From NCBI GenBank assembly GCA_017633935.1, contig JAGBOJ010000021.1:1-38933 (forward strand): a DNA stretch of 38,933 bases. Reading direction: 5' to 3'. The notes beneath the pieces are model-generated. The model searched no databases. It was not told the origin of the DNA and saw only the letters and a program-made list of their open reading frames with translations. The number at the start of each line of letters is the position of its first letter. The first letter of the stretch is position 1. The translations under genes and the position numbers were made by a program. The DNA is from Lachnospiraceae bacterium. Its GTDB lineage: Bacteria > Bacillota > Clostridia > Lachnospirales > Lachnospiraceae. Shown here one piece after another: positions 27,863-36,850 of the stretch.

Positions 27863-28843
27863 ATGGCTGAAAGAAAAAAGATAAAAAAGATCGGGGTACT
27901 CACCAGCGGGGGCGATGCTCCGGGAATGAATGCGGCGATCAGGGCTGTAGTCAGAAAGGCTATAGTCAATGGAATGGATGTCGTAGGCATACAAAAAGGA
28001 TATCAGGGGCTGCTTGCCGAGGAATTTATAGAGATGAATTCCAGAAGTGTTTCAGACAGTGTCCAAAAGGGCGGTACGATATTAAGGACAGCAAGAAGCG
28101 AGGAATTTGCCACTGAAGCGGGCAGGAACAAGGCAGCGGATATCTGCAGGAAGCATAAGCTTGAGGCAATAGTGGTCATAGGCGGAGACGGCTCCTACAG
28201 AGGAGCGCAGAGTCTGTCGAGTGCGGGAATACCGGTTATGTGTCTTCCGGGCACCATAGATCTGGATATCGCCTGCACGGAATATACGATAGGCTTTGAT
28301 ACGGCGGTAAATACCGCGCTTCAGGCCATCGATAAGGTAAGGGATACTTCTTCCTCCCATGAAAGGTGCTCGATAATAGAGGTTATGGGACGCAATGCGG
28401 GTTATATAGCGCTCTGGTGCGGTGTTGCAAGCGGAGCCGAAGATATTCTCCTTCCCGAGAAATATAATTATGACGAGCAGGAGATAATAAACCACATAAT
28501 AGAAAGCCGTAAGGTAGGAAAGACACATCACCTTATAATAAATGCGGAGGGTATAGGACATTCCACATCCATGGCAAGAAGGATAGAGGCTGCTACCGGT
28601 ATGGAGACAAGGGCAACGATACTCGGATATATGCAAAGAGGCGGTTCGCCGACCTGTAAGGACAGATATTATGCTTCAATGATGGGCGCGATGGCATCGG
28701 ATCTTCTCTCACAGGGAGCCGTAAACAGGGTGATAAGCTACAGGCACGGTGAATTTGTGGATTTTGATATAGATGAGGCTCTTGCTATGAAGAAGGAGAT
28801 TCCCGAGAGTCAGTACGAGATAGCCAGAGCGCTTTCAAGATAA
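27863..28843 (+). CDS. pfkA: 6-phosphofructokinase, ATP-type with variant catalytic loop
   Basis: Phosphorylates fructose-6-phosphate. 326 residues from ATG 27863, with AGGAGG at 27850-27855; the frame is open upstream to 27776 but that part lies in the palindromic element. ATP-type residues are present: GGDGSYRGAQ (Gly where PPi enzymes have Asp) and PGTID (Gly, not Lys). The catalytic loop reads TIDLDIACTEYT instead of TIDNDIPGTDYT; both catalytic Asp are kept, but Asn becomes Leu. The Arg/Glu/Met region SSHERCSIIEVMGRNAGY is normal. This loop is known in Clostridia PFKs, so it is probably active. It is followed two bases later by a TrmH-type gene. Confidence 0.93.
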   Translation: MAERKKIKKIGVLTSGGDAPGMNAAIRAVVRKAIVNGMDVVGIQKGYQGLLAEEFIEMNSRSVSDSVQKGGTILRTARSEEFATEAGRNKAADICRKHKLEAIVVIGGDGSYRGAQSLSSAGIPVMCLPGTIDLDIACTEYTIGFDTAVNTALQAIDKVRDTSSSHERCSIIEVMGRNAGYIALWCGVASGAEDILLPEKYNYDEQEIINHIIESRKVGKTHHLIINAEGIGHSTSMARRIEAATGMETRATILGYMQRGGSPTCKDRYYASMMGAMASDLLSQGAVNRVISYRHGEFVDFDIDEALAMKKEIPESQYEIARALSR

Positions 28844-28845
28844 GG

Positions 28846-29583
28846 ATGGAAAGACTTACAAACAGACAGTATAAAGAGATAAGAGCGCTGATAGAAAGGA
28901 ATGGAGCCAGAAAAAAAAGCGGACTCTTTACCGCCGAAGGAGAGAGGTTCTTTAAGGAGATACCTGAAGAGCTTATCTCCATGGTGGTGGTATCCGAAGG
29001 ATTTTCAAAAGCCAATCCGGGGATCGGCGCTTTCGTTTTAAATGACGATAAATATGCCGCACTCTGCGATACGAAGCATCCGCAGGGGATACTGGCGGTC
29101 ATAAAAAAGCCTGTATGGAAAAAGGAAGACTTTTTTGCAAATGCGGATAAAGAGAGTCTCTTTCTCCTGCTTGAAGGCATAAGAGATCCGGGTAATCTCG
29201 GAACCATAATCCGCACGGCAGAGGCAGCCGGTGTAAACGGGATAATCATGAGTTCAGATACGACGGATGTGTTTTCTCCCAAAACGGTGCGTTCAACAAT
29301 GGGATCTGTATTCAGAGTTCCCTTTTTATATACGGATGACCTTAAGGGGGAGATCAGTGAGCTTAAAAAAAGGAATGTTACGGTATATGCCGCACATTTA
29401 GATGGCGGGGATATCACAGGCATCAGTCTTGCCCCCAAAAGAGCGTTTCTTATCGGAAACGAGGCTAACGGGCTTTCGGATGAGACCGCACATTTAAGTG
29501 ACAGGCTGATAAAAATACCCATGAAGGGAAGGGTGGAATCCTTAAATGCCGCAGTTGCGGCAGCCGTGCTTATGTTCAGGTAA
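28846..29583 (+). CDS. TrmH/SpoU family RNA methyltransferase
   Basis: 245 residues. An N-terminal substrate-binding part (LTNRQYKEIRALIERNGAR ... GLFTAEGERFFKEI) of the 23S rRNA 2'-O-methylase type is followed by the SpoU knot: motif 1 LEGIRDPGNLGTIIRTAEAAG (split; residues about 113-133), motif 2 AFLIGNEANGLSDE and motif 3 IPMKGRVESLNAAVAAAVL. The Arg, Asn and Ser of these motifs form the SAM site. The target nucleotide, rRNA or tRNA, cannot be decided. ATG 28846 is two bases after the pfkA stop, so the two are one transcript. Confidence 0.9.
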   Translation: MERLTNRQYKEIRALIERNGARKKSGLFTAEGERFFKEIPEELISMVVVSEGFSKANPGIGAFVLNDDKYAALCDTKHPQGILAVIKKPVWKKEDFFANADKESLFLLLEGIRDPGNLGTIIRTAEAAGVNGIIMSSDTTDVFSPKTVRSTMGSVFRVPFLYTDDLKGEISELKKRNVTVYAAHLDGGDITGISLAPKRAFLIGNEANGLSDETAHLSDRLIKIPMKGRVESLNAAVAAAVLMFR

Positions 29584-29592
29584 AAAGTATAT

Positions 29593-31125
29593 ATGATAAA
29601 AGTTCTTATAGTAGATGACGAATATATAATGCGCCAGGGGCTTAAGTATATGATCAGCTGGGAAGAGGAGGGCTATGAGATCCTCGGAGAAGCTACAAAC
29701 GGCGAAGAGGCGTTAAGATCCTTAAAGGAGGAACAGCCGGACATCATAATCAGCGATATTGTGATGCCGGTGCTTGACGGCGCGGATTTTACCGAGGTCG
29801 TGCATCGTCTTTATCCTCAGATAAGGATCATAATATTAAGCGGCTACGATAAATTTGAATATGTAAAAAGCACATTTCAAAACGGGGTCACCGATTACAT
29901 CCTGAAGCCGACCCTTACTCCCGATATATTAAGACAGGTATTAAGCAAGGCATCGGAGGGTCTTACGGTAAATGAAAAGCCTGCACAGAAAAATGCCGGA
30001 CTTGAAAGAAGCCTCGGGAAATATCTGCAGGGTATGACTGATAAGATAGATAAGGAGCTGATAAAAAAAGAGCTTCCCATGTCACTTTTTACGCTATACG
30101 GGGTGGATATAAGCAGAAAAGACAGAAAAACCCCCGACCTTTCGGATGTACTTTTTTCGGGGATAAAAAAGGGCATAGCGGAAAGCAGCAGTAATCCGGA
30201 TGGGATAAAGACCCTTGTGCTTATGTACAGGGAAGAAGCCGCCCTTGTGATCTTCAATCACGAGCATCATCATACGGCAAAGGTAAGGGAGCTTGCCGGA
30301 AGCATAAACGACAGACTGCTTGCGATGGATGATGTTTTCGGGGTGATAAGCAGGAGCTTTACGGATATAACCCGGCTGAGGGAGATAAGCAGAAATGATA
30401 TATTCAGGAATCTTGAAAAATCCTTTTATTTTCCTTCGGAAAAGCTTCTTGAAGCAGAAAGCCTCAGCGATAAGACACTGCCCAGAAATGAAAGATTTGA
30501 TTTCTTTAAGTTCAACACACTTTTAGCTGACAGGAATTTCTTAGAGGCGATCGGTGAGCTGAAGGCATACAACGAAAAAGCCCTGGAATATATGACCGAT
30601 CCGTATGCCCTTAAAAACCAGATAAAGAATATGATCTACCATCTGCTTGATTATATGGATCTTGACCCGATCGAAGGCGAAGATAAAAGATACGGGTATT
30701 TCAAGGCAATAGATGACTCCAAGGATGTGAAAAGCTACAGGAAAGCGATGGAGGAGATCTTTAACGGGCTTGAGGGGCTTACGGGAAACAGTATCCCCGG
30801 CAGTGATGAGAATATGGAAAGGATAACCGCCTATATAAAAGACAATTACAGGGAGGACTTAAAGCTGGAGGATCTGGCGGATAAATTCGGCTTTAATTAT
30901 CATTATCTTTCATCATATTTCAGTACCCATATGAAGGAGGGGTTTTCCGACTATCTGAACAGATACCGTATTAGGCAGGCGGCAAAGCTCTTAAAGGAGA
31001 CCGGTGAGCCCATTTCATCCGTGGGACAGACGGTGGGATATTCCGATCACAGCTATTTCTGCAGGGTGTTTAAGAAGATAACGGGAAAAACGCCGTCGGA
31101 ATACCGGCGTGAGAATTTCGTATGA
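29593..31125 (+). CDS. AraC-type response regulator (YesN-like)
   Basis: 510 residues. The receiver domain (1 to about 125) has the acidic pair DDE at 8-10, the phospho-acceptor D55 in SDIVMPVLDG and the Lys in YILKP. A middle region (about 130-400) with no recognised fold follows, then a C-terminal AraC DNA-binding domain (about 405-508): LKLEDLADKFGFNYHYLSSYF and the second helix-turn-helix ISSVGQTVGYSDHSYFCRVF, then KKITGKTPSEYR. The YesN pattern is typical for sugar-locus control in Bacillota. It is coupled by a 4-bp overlap to the kinase and lies upstream of a sugar ABC system, its likely target. Confidence 0.92.
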   Translation: MIKVLIVDDEYIMRQGLKYMISWEEEGYEILGEATNGEEALRSLKEEQPDIIISDIVMPVLDGADFTEVVHRLYPQIRIIILSGYDKFEYVKSTFQNGVTDYILKPTLTPDILRQVLSKASEGLTVNEKPAQKNAGLERSLGKYLQGMTDKIDKELIKKELPMSLFTLYGVDISRKDRKTPDLSDVLFSGIKKGIAESSSNPDGIKTLVLMYREEAALVIFNHEHHHTAKVRELAGSINDRLLAMDDVFGVISRSFTDITRLREISRNDIFRNLEKSFYFPSEKLLEAESLSDKTLPRNERFDFFKFNTLLADRNFLEAIGELKAYNEKALEYMTDPYALKNQIKNMIYHLLDYMDLDPIEGEDKRYGYFKAIDDSKDVKSYRKAMEEIFNGLEGLTGNSIPGSDENMERITAYIKDNYREDLKLEDLADKFGFNYHYLSSYFSTHMKEGFSDYLNRYRIRQAAKLLKETGEPISSVGQTVGYSDHSYFCRVFKKITGKTPSEYRRENFV

Positions 31126-32891
31126 AAAAACGCATAAACAATGTGATAAACAGCTTTTCGGGAAGGATAACCCTGCTGATGCTTGTGGGTATACTGCTGA
31201 TAGCCGTTACGGTAAGCACCGTTGTTCTTTTTATGTCCAGAAATACCTTTAAGAATACCTATGCCATGTCGCAGGAAAAGGTATTTGAACAGATCGAAAA
31301 GGATATGAGCAATTTCAACGACCAGCTTGAAAATGTTATCGATACTGTGGATTCAAGCTGGGCATTCAGAAGGTTTCTGATGGCGGATTCCCCGCTGAGT
31401 AATTTACAGACCTTTCAGAATATATACCGCATGGAAAAGGAGCTTGAGGAAAATAAGCCCGCGGGTCTTGACAGACTCAACATACTGATAATCGGAAAAA
31501 ACGGCGAAAGCTATCTTTCAAGGACGGAAACGGTGACCATGAGTTATGATGCCATATGGGAATCAGTGCCTGTAAAGAGGGCCGTAAATGAGCCTGACGT
31601 GATCCATTATATGAGTATGTATGACGGATATACCGCTACCGCAAAGGAAACCAGTGTAGTGATAGTTTCCAAGGCTCTTTACTACAGGGAAAGCAGGGAC
31701 ATATATGCCGTGGTGCTGATCACCTTAAGCCGTGAGCAGATGATGTCCCTCTATGACTATTATATAAATGATAATAATTCGCTTTATCTTGTGGATGAAA
31801 GCGACACGGTCCTTGTTTCAAACGATCTGCCCTCGATCGGAAAGAAAATGGAAAACGAGTGGTACGGGAGCGTAAAGGACTCCGGTGACGGAAGGATAAG
31901 CTACGGCTCGGGTCTCGATCTTACGATAGAAAAAGCCGCCCTGCCGTTTATGGACTGCACGCTGTACGGTGTCATCAATAATGAGAGTGCCTTAAAGGGG
32001 CTTTACAACACCTCCCTGCTGGTGGCGATATGTGCCTTGATCGGTGCCCTTATACTGATATTGTGTGTATATCTTACAAATAAGACCACAGCCCCTTTAT
32101 CTCAGCTTGTGGGGAGGATGTCAAAGACGCGGCAGGAGGAATTTACGGAATATATGCCGGTCGAAGGGACTATTGAGGTAAGGCAGCTTGCAAAGACCTA
32201 TAATGGTATGCTCGATGATATCAAAAACTATATAAGTGAGCTGATAAAGATACAGCAGGATAAGCGCGCTGCCGAGATCAAGGCTCTTCAGATGCAGATA
32301 AATCCTCATTATATATACAATACCCTTGCCAGCATAAAATGGATGGTCTATCAGGGAAATGTGGAAAAGACGACCGCTATGATAGATGCGTTTATCAGCC
32401 TTTTGAGGAATACTATAAGCAATGCGGATGAATTTATCACGATAGATCAGGAAGTGGAAAATCTGAACAATTATATACTCATAAACAGGGCGCGCTACGG
32501 TGATGCCGTACAGGTGGAGTTTTACGTATCCGCAAACTGCACGGACTGCCTGCTGCCAAAGCTGTTATTACAGCCCTTTGTGGAAAATGCCTTTTTCCAT
32601 GCCTTTCCCTCGGGAATGTCGGGTATGATAGAGATATATATGAAAGAGAAGGAAGGAAAGCTTGAGATAAGGATATGCGATGACGGGATAGGAATGGACA
32701 GTGACAAGGCAAGAAATGTTTTAAACAGCGATAACGGTAAGGAGCATTTTTCCGGAATAGGTGTGCATAATGTAAAGGAAAGGCTTGAGCTCCTTTACGG
32801 CAGGGAATACGGGGTAGAGATAAAGAGCGGTGAAAATAAGGGAACACAGGTGACTGTTACTCTGCCGGCTGTGAGGAAGAAATATGAATAA
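31122..32891 (+). CDS. Sensor histidine kinase, YesM-like (His_kinase family)
   Basis: 589 residues. An N-terminal membrane helix (LMLVGILLIAVTVSTVVLFM), an extracytoplasmic sensor region (about 38-288, dCache-like by size), a second membrane helix (LLVAICALIGALILILCVYL), a HAMP linker, then the kinase core. The phospho-acceptor His is H396 in ALQMQINPHYIYNTL, the hallmark of the HPK7/YesM class; the ATPase part has QPFVENAFFHAF, DDGIGMD and GIGVHNVKERLELLYG. It partners with the preceding regulator (ATGA overlap) and its 3' end overlaps the next gene by 8 bp. Confidence 0.93.
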   Translation: MKKRINNVINSFSGRITLLMLVGILLIAVTVSTVVLFMSRNTFKNTYAMSQEKVFEQIEKDMSNFNDQLENVIDTVDSSWAFRRFLMADSPLSNLQTFQNIYRMEKELEENKPAGLDRLNILIIGKNGESYLSRTETVTMSYDAIWESVPVKRAVNEPDVIHYMSMYDGYTATAKETSVVIVSKALYYRESRDIYAVVLITLSREQMMSLYDYYINDNNSLYLVDESDTVLVSNDLPSIGKKMENEWYGSVKDSGDGRISYGSGLDLTIEKAALPFMDCTLYGVINNESALKGLYNTSLLVAICALIGALILILCVYLTNKTTAPLSQLVGRMSKTRQEEFTEYMPVEGTIEVRQLAKTYNGMLDDIKNYISELIKIQQDKRAAEIKALQMQINPHYIYNTLASIKWMVYQGNVEKTTAMIDAFISLLRNTISNADEFITIDQEVENLNNYILINRARYGDAVQVEFYVSANCTDCLLPKLLLQPFVENAFFHAFPSGMSGMIEIYMKEKEGKLEIRICDDGIGMDSDKARNVLNSDNGKEHFSGIGVHNVKERLELLYGREYGVEIKSGENKGTQVTVTLPAVRKKYE

Positions 32892-34188
32892 GATAAAGAC
32901 GGGGATGATCCTTTTTATATTAATAACGGCGGTTTTGTCGGGGTGCTCAGATAATAAGACCGAACAGGCTCAAAAAACGGTTAAGACCGAGGCCATGGAA
33001 GAGGTTGAGGTATGGCTTTGGGATGAGACCTTTAATGTAAAAGCGGCACGGATGGCAGCAAAGATATACGAAGCCGACAATCCCGGTGTCAATATCGTAG
33101 TCAGATCAAGGGAAAGAGAAGAGATATTATCGGATATCCAGAGGCTGCTTTCCGCTAAAATGTACGATAGCCTTCCCGATGTGATCATGATGGAGGATTA
33201 TGACGCGCAGGGTGTATTATCGAGCTTTGACGAGGAATTCTGCGAACTGAGCGATAAGGTGGATTATGAAAGATTTTCCGAATATAAGCTTCGTGTATGC
33301 GAATGGGACGGGAAAAGGTACGGGATACCCTTTGACAGCGGTGCGACTGCGCTTTTTTACAGAAGCGATATTTTAGAGGAGGCGGGCTACACGGCATCCG
33401 ATATGGCAGACCTTACATGGGATGAATTCATAGAGATAGGCAGGGATGTCTATCAAAAGACAGGGATACCGATGATCACCATAGATCCCACGGATATGAG
33501 CCTGTGCCGCATCATTATGCAGAGCTGCGGAAGGTGGTATGTAAAGGACGACGGAACGACTCCGGATATAGCGGAAAACGATGCACTGCTCGGAGCGCTT
33601 AAGGTGTATGAAAAGCTTATAATAAGCAATGCCGGAAAGAGCGTGAACGGATGGGACGATTTTATCTCGGCCTTCCAGAAGGGTGAGGTGGCAGCTGTCA
33701 TAACGGGCTGCTGGGTGGTGTCGAATATCAAGGCAGTGCCGGAGCAGAGCGGACTGTGGAGAGCGACACAGATACCGGTTTTGGATGAAAATCCTGACAG
33801 TGTGCCTATGTCAAATATCGGAGGCAGCTCGTGGTATGTGTTAAAACACGGGAAAAATCCCGAAGCCGCAGTGGATTATGTGGCTGATATGTTCGGAAAC
33901 AATGATGAATTTATGGATATCCTTATAAATGAGATAGGTATCACGCCTGCAGTTAAGAATCCGGCTGTATATAAGAGCTATGAGCAGACAGATCCATTCT
34001 TCGGAAATCAGAGGATAACAAAATTCTTAACCGAGATGACCGAGAACATACCCCCTGTAAATTACGGCAGCAGCACCTATGTGATAGAGGATATGGTTGA
34101 GGAGGAATACCAGAATTACTTTATTGACCGCAGATACGAGGAATGTCTTATGGCTGTTGAAAGCAAGGCGGCAGCGATCATGCGGTGA
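32884..34188 (+). CDS. Extracellular sugar-binding lipoprotein, in the sensor operon
   Basis: 434 residues. Signal peptide with lipobox VLSGC (Cys21). The mature part is a family-1 solute-binding fold: VEVWLWDETFNVKAARMAAK, DVIMMEDYDAQGVL, RYGIPFDSGATALFYRSDIL and GEVAAVITGCWVVSNIK. It is a clear paralog of the lipoprotein at 34358 (shared VW-x-WD-x-x-FN, LPD[VI], YG[IF]P[FV]D, LEEAGYT, TWxxFIExG). It overlaps the kinase gene, so it is produced with the sensor; a role as periplasm-side ligand receptor for the kinase is inference, as is a second transport receptor. Confidence 0.88.
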   Translation: MNKIKTGMILFILITAVLSGCSDNKTEQAQKTVKTEAMEEVEVWLWDETFNVKAARMAAKIYEADNPGVNIVVRSREREEILSDIQRLLSAKMYDSLPDVIMMEDYDAQGVLSSFDEEFCELSDKVDYERFSEYKLRVCEWDGKRYGIPFDSGATALFYRSDILEEAGYTASDMADLTWDEFIEIGRDVYQKTGIPMITIDPTDMSLCRIIMQSCGRWYVKDDGTTPDIAENDALLGALKVYEKLIISNAGKSVNGWDDFISAFQKGEVAAVITGCWVVSNIKAVPEQSGLWRATQIPVLDENPDSVPMSNIGGSSWYVLKHGKNPEAAVDYVADMFGNNDEFMDILINEIGITPAVKNPAVYKSYEQTDPFFGNQRITKFLTEMTENIPPVNYGSSTYVIEDMVEEEYQNYFIDRRYEECLMAVESKAAAIMR

Positions 34189-34357
34189 TAAAGCAGTGAT
34201 AAAGATAGTCCTAATTTCTTAAAAAAGTCCAAGTCAGATCGGTTCAATCCAAAGATTTTAAAATTTAAGACAAATAAAATTCTATTTATGCCTTCATAAA
34301 AAATGATAAAGTCTGAATTAACAGATTACTGTTCACTTTGTTTTTATGGAGGTAAAA

Positions 34358-35764
34358 ATGAAAAAGAAAATCGTTTCAGTGCTTTTAACAGCAACAATGG
34401 CAGTTTCACTGCTTGCAGGATGCGGATCATCAGCGGCTCCCGCGGCTGATACAGGCGCGGCACCCGCCGAAGAAGCGGCAGAGGCTCCCGCAGAGGATGC
34501 GGCTCCCGCAGAAGAAGCAGCGGATTCGGGTGAGGCAGCAGACAGCGCGGCAGCATCAGGCGATAACAGCCTTACTGTATGGGCATGGGATGCAAACTTC
34601 AATATTCCCGCACTTCAGGCAGCAGCAGATGATTACAAGGCAAATGTGGATGACACCTTTGTTCTTAATATCGAAGAGCAGTCACAGTCATCCGATGTAG
34701 AGAATGCCATCACACTTGCAGGCTCTTCGGGAGATTATTCACAGCTTCCCGATATCGTACTTTTCCAGGATCACTACATTCAGAGATATGTTGCGGATTA
34801 TCCGGACGCATGGGTAGATGTGGACGATGCGGATGTTGACTGGTCCGATTTCGGAGAGGAAAAGCTTTCATATTCGACCATCGGCGGAAAGCATTACGGA
34901 TTCCCGGTAGATAACGGTACTGCGATCTTCGCTTACAGGGTAGACCTTCTTGAAGAGGCAGGCTACACGATCGACGATATGACAGACTGCACATGGGAGA
35001 AATTCATCGAAGTAGGTGAGAAGGTTTATGAGAAGACCGGAAAATATCTCCTTTCAATGGACGGAGACGGAAACGACCTCTTCTACCTTATGCTTCAGGC
35101 TGAGGGACAGTCACAGTTCAAGGACGGACAGCCCTACATTACGGAAAACGAAACACTTGTAGAGATCGTAAATATCATCCACGAGATGTGTGAGAAGAAT
35201 GTATGCTACCTTGCAAATGACTGGTCAGACTACACAGACCAGACCATCATGGGCGATATGGTTGCAGGCGTTATGAACGGAAACTGGATCATTCCTACGA
35301 TCCGTCAGGTAGCCGAGAACTCAGGTAAGTGGGAGATCACAAACATCCCCACCATCAAGGGCGGCGGCGGATATGCAGCAAACGGCGGTTCTTCACTCTA
35401 TGTGACAAGCAACTGCAAGAACCCCGAGCTTGCAAAGAAGTTCCTTGCATACACCTTCGGCGGAAGCACAGAGACCTATGATAATGCACTCAGGAACGGC
35501 GGTGTAGTTACATGCTGCATCTCGGCAGGTAAGTCGGATGTATATAACGAAGGCGTTGAATACTTCAACAACACTCCTATCTATGCACAGATCGTTGAGA
35601 TGGGCGGACATGTTCCGGTAGTTGAGCAGAGCGATTTCCACTATACGGCACGTCAGTATCTTGCGGCAGCAATGATCAACATCAATAACGGTGCGGATGT
35701 GATGAGCGAGCTTCAGAATGCCGAAGACCAGCTTAAGTTTGAGATGGAAGGCGCGGCACAGTGA
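34358..35764 (+). CDS. Sugar ABC transporter substrate-binding lipoprotein
   Basis: 468 residues from ATG 34358, with GGAGG at 34348-34352; ATG 34346 overlaps that site. Lipobox SLLAGC gives Cys22, followed by a low-complexity Ala/Pro/Glu linker (about residues 24-65), as in surface lipoproteins that must cross the wall. The ligand-binding part resembles the MalE/family-1 type: LTVWAWDANFNIPALQAAAD, QLPDIVLFQDHYIQRY and KHYGFPVDNGTAIFAYRVDLL. Codon use is notably more biased (Cys, Asn, Lys codons ending in C or G) than neighbours, which suggests high expression. It lies upstream of two permease genes, separated by a hairpin at 35896-35925. Confidence 0.92.
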   Translation: MKKKIVSVLLTATMAVSLLAGCGSSAAPAADTGAAPAEEAAEAPAEDAAPAEEAADSGEAADSAAASGDNSLTVWAWDANFNIPALQAAADDYKANVDDTFVLNIEEQSQSSDVENAITLAGSSGDYSQLPDIVLFQDHYIQRYVADYPDAWVDVDDADVDWSDFGEEKLSYSTIGGKHYGFPVDNGTAIFAYRVDLLEEAGYTIDDMTDCTWEKFIEVGEKVYEKTGKYLLSMDGDGNDLFYLMLQAEGQSQFKDGQPYITENETLVEIVNIIHEMCEKNVCYLANDWSDYTDQTIMGDMVAGVMNGNWIIPTIRQVAENSGKWEITNIPTIKGGGGYAANGGSSLYVTSNCKNPELAKKFLAYTFGGSTETYDNALRNGGVVTCCISAGKSDVYNEGVEYFNNTPIYAQIVEMGGHVPVVEQSDFHYTARQYLAAAMININNGADVMSELQNAEDQLKFEMEGAAQ

Positions 35765-35895
35765 AAGATTGAGACTCTGCAGGAGTATTACTTTCAGAAG
35801 CCGGAAAAAGTCGTACCGGATGACATAAGACAGATAGAGCAGGTAAAATAAGACCGGGCTCTGCGACAAAATATAGTAAACGACATTATAAAAAG

Positions 35896-35925
35896 AACGG
35901 GGAACCGGACTTCCGGTTTCCCGTT
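35896..35925 (+). other. Intercistronic hairpin between binding protein and first permease
   Basis: A 14-bp stem (one G-U pair) AACGGGGAACCGGA (35896-35909) / TCCGGTTTCCCGTT (35912-35925), with a two-base loop. No T tract follows, so it should protect or trim the 3' end of the binding-protein message rather than end it fully. That would give more binding protein than permease, as in maltose-type operons. Confidence 0.6.
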
Positions 35926-35953
35926 AAGATTAAAAGAAGAAGGGGGACAAGCC

Positions 35954-36850
35954 TTGAATAAAAAAGGAAAGAGTATAGGAGCAAAACAGAGAAGGGCGGG
36001 CTGGATATATCTGATGCCTGCTACGATACTGCTCTTTGTGATGAGCTTTTATCCGATAATCCAAGCTCTCATAACATCCTTCAGGACGGGACCGTCTTCG
36101 AGGATGAAGTGGGCGACACCCGTATACTGGAACTACACCAGAATGTTTCAGGACAAGCTTTTTATGCGTTCGGTGGGGAATACCTTCCTGTATCTTCTGA
36201 TACAGGTGCCCATCATGTTGATATTGGCAATTCTGCTTGCGCAGATACTTAATAATAAGGATCTTAAATTCAAGGGATTTTTCAGGACATGCGTGTTCCT
36301 TCCCTGTGCGACCTCACTGGTTTCGTATTCGCTTATATTCAAGTCGCTCTTTGCCACGCAGGGCCTTATGAACAGTATTCTCACAAGCTTAGGCATATTA
36401 AAGGAAAATTATAACTTTCTCGGTAATCCCGGCAGTGCGAAGGCAGTCATAATAATCGCGCTGCTCTGGAGATGGACAGGCTACAATATGGTATTTTATC
36501 TTGCGGGACTTCAGGGAATAGAATACTCTGTTTACGAGGCCGCAAAGATAGACGGGGCAAGCCCATGGAGAACCTTCTGGGATATCACGGTACCGCTCCT
36601 TCGGCCCACCATCATAATGACATTTATAATGTCGATAAACGGTACGCTGCAGCTCTTCGACGAGTCCGTGAACTTAACAAGCGGAGGTCCGGCAAATTCG
36701 ACGATCACCATGTCCCACTATATTTACAACAATTCCTTCGGACAGGGTGTCGCAAACTTCGGTTATGCTTCGGCAATGTCGTTCTTCGTATTTATTCTGG
36801 TTGCCATCCTTGCGGCGATCAATATGAAGGTAGGTGATACGCGTGACTAA
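35954..36850 (+). CDS. Sugar ABC transporter permease, MalF/UgpA type
   Basis: 298 residues with about six membrane helices. N-terminal helix WIYLMPATILLFVMSFYPI; the ABC-permease EAA motif is at EAAKIDGASPWRTFWDITVPLL. Start is TTG 35954 with AAGGGGGA at 35940-35947; no closer ATG exists in frame. The 3' end overlaps the second permease start. Together they form the heterodimeric channel for the binding proteins upstream. No ATPase gene is present, so it probably uses a shared MsmK-like ATPase encoded elsewhere; that is inference from absence. Confidence 0.92.
   Translation: MNKKGKSIGAKQRRAGWIYLMPATILLFVMSFYPIIQALITSFRTGPSSRMKWATPVYWNYTRMFQDKLFMRSVGNTFLYLLIQVPIMLILAILLAQILNNKDLKFKGFFRTCVFLPCATSLVSYSLIFKSLFATQGLMNSILTSLGILKENYNFLGNPGSAKAVIIIALLWRWTGYNMVFYLAGLQGIEYSVYEAAKIDGASPWRTFWDITVPLLRPTIIMTFIMSINGTLQLFDESVNLTSGGPANSTITMSHYIYNNSFGQGVANFGYASAMSFFVFILVAILAAINMKVGDTRD

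Noticed and set aside
34413..34700. Open frame on the same strand within the binding-protein linker
   Set aside because: It arises from the repetitive Ala/Pro/Glu codons of the linker read in another frame (Gln/Arg/Pro-rich product).
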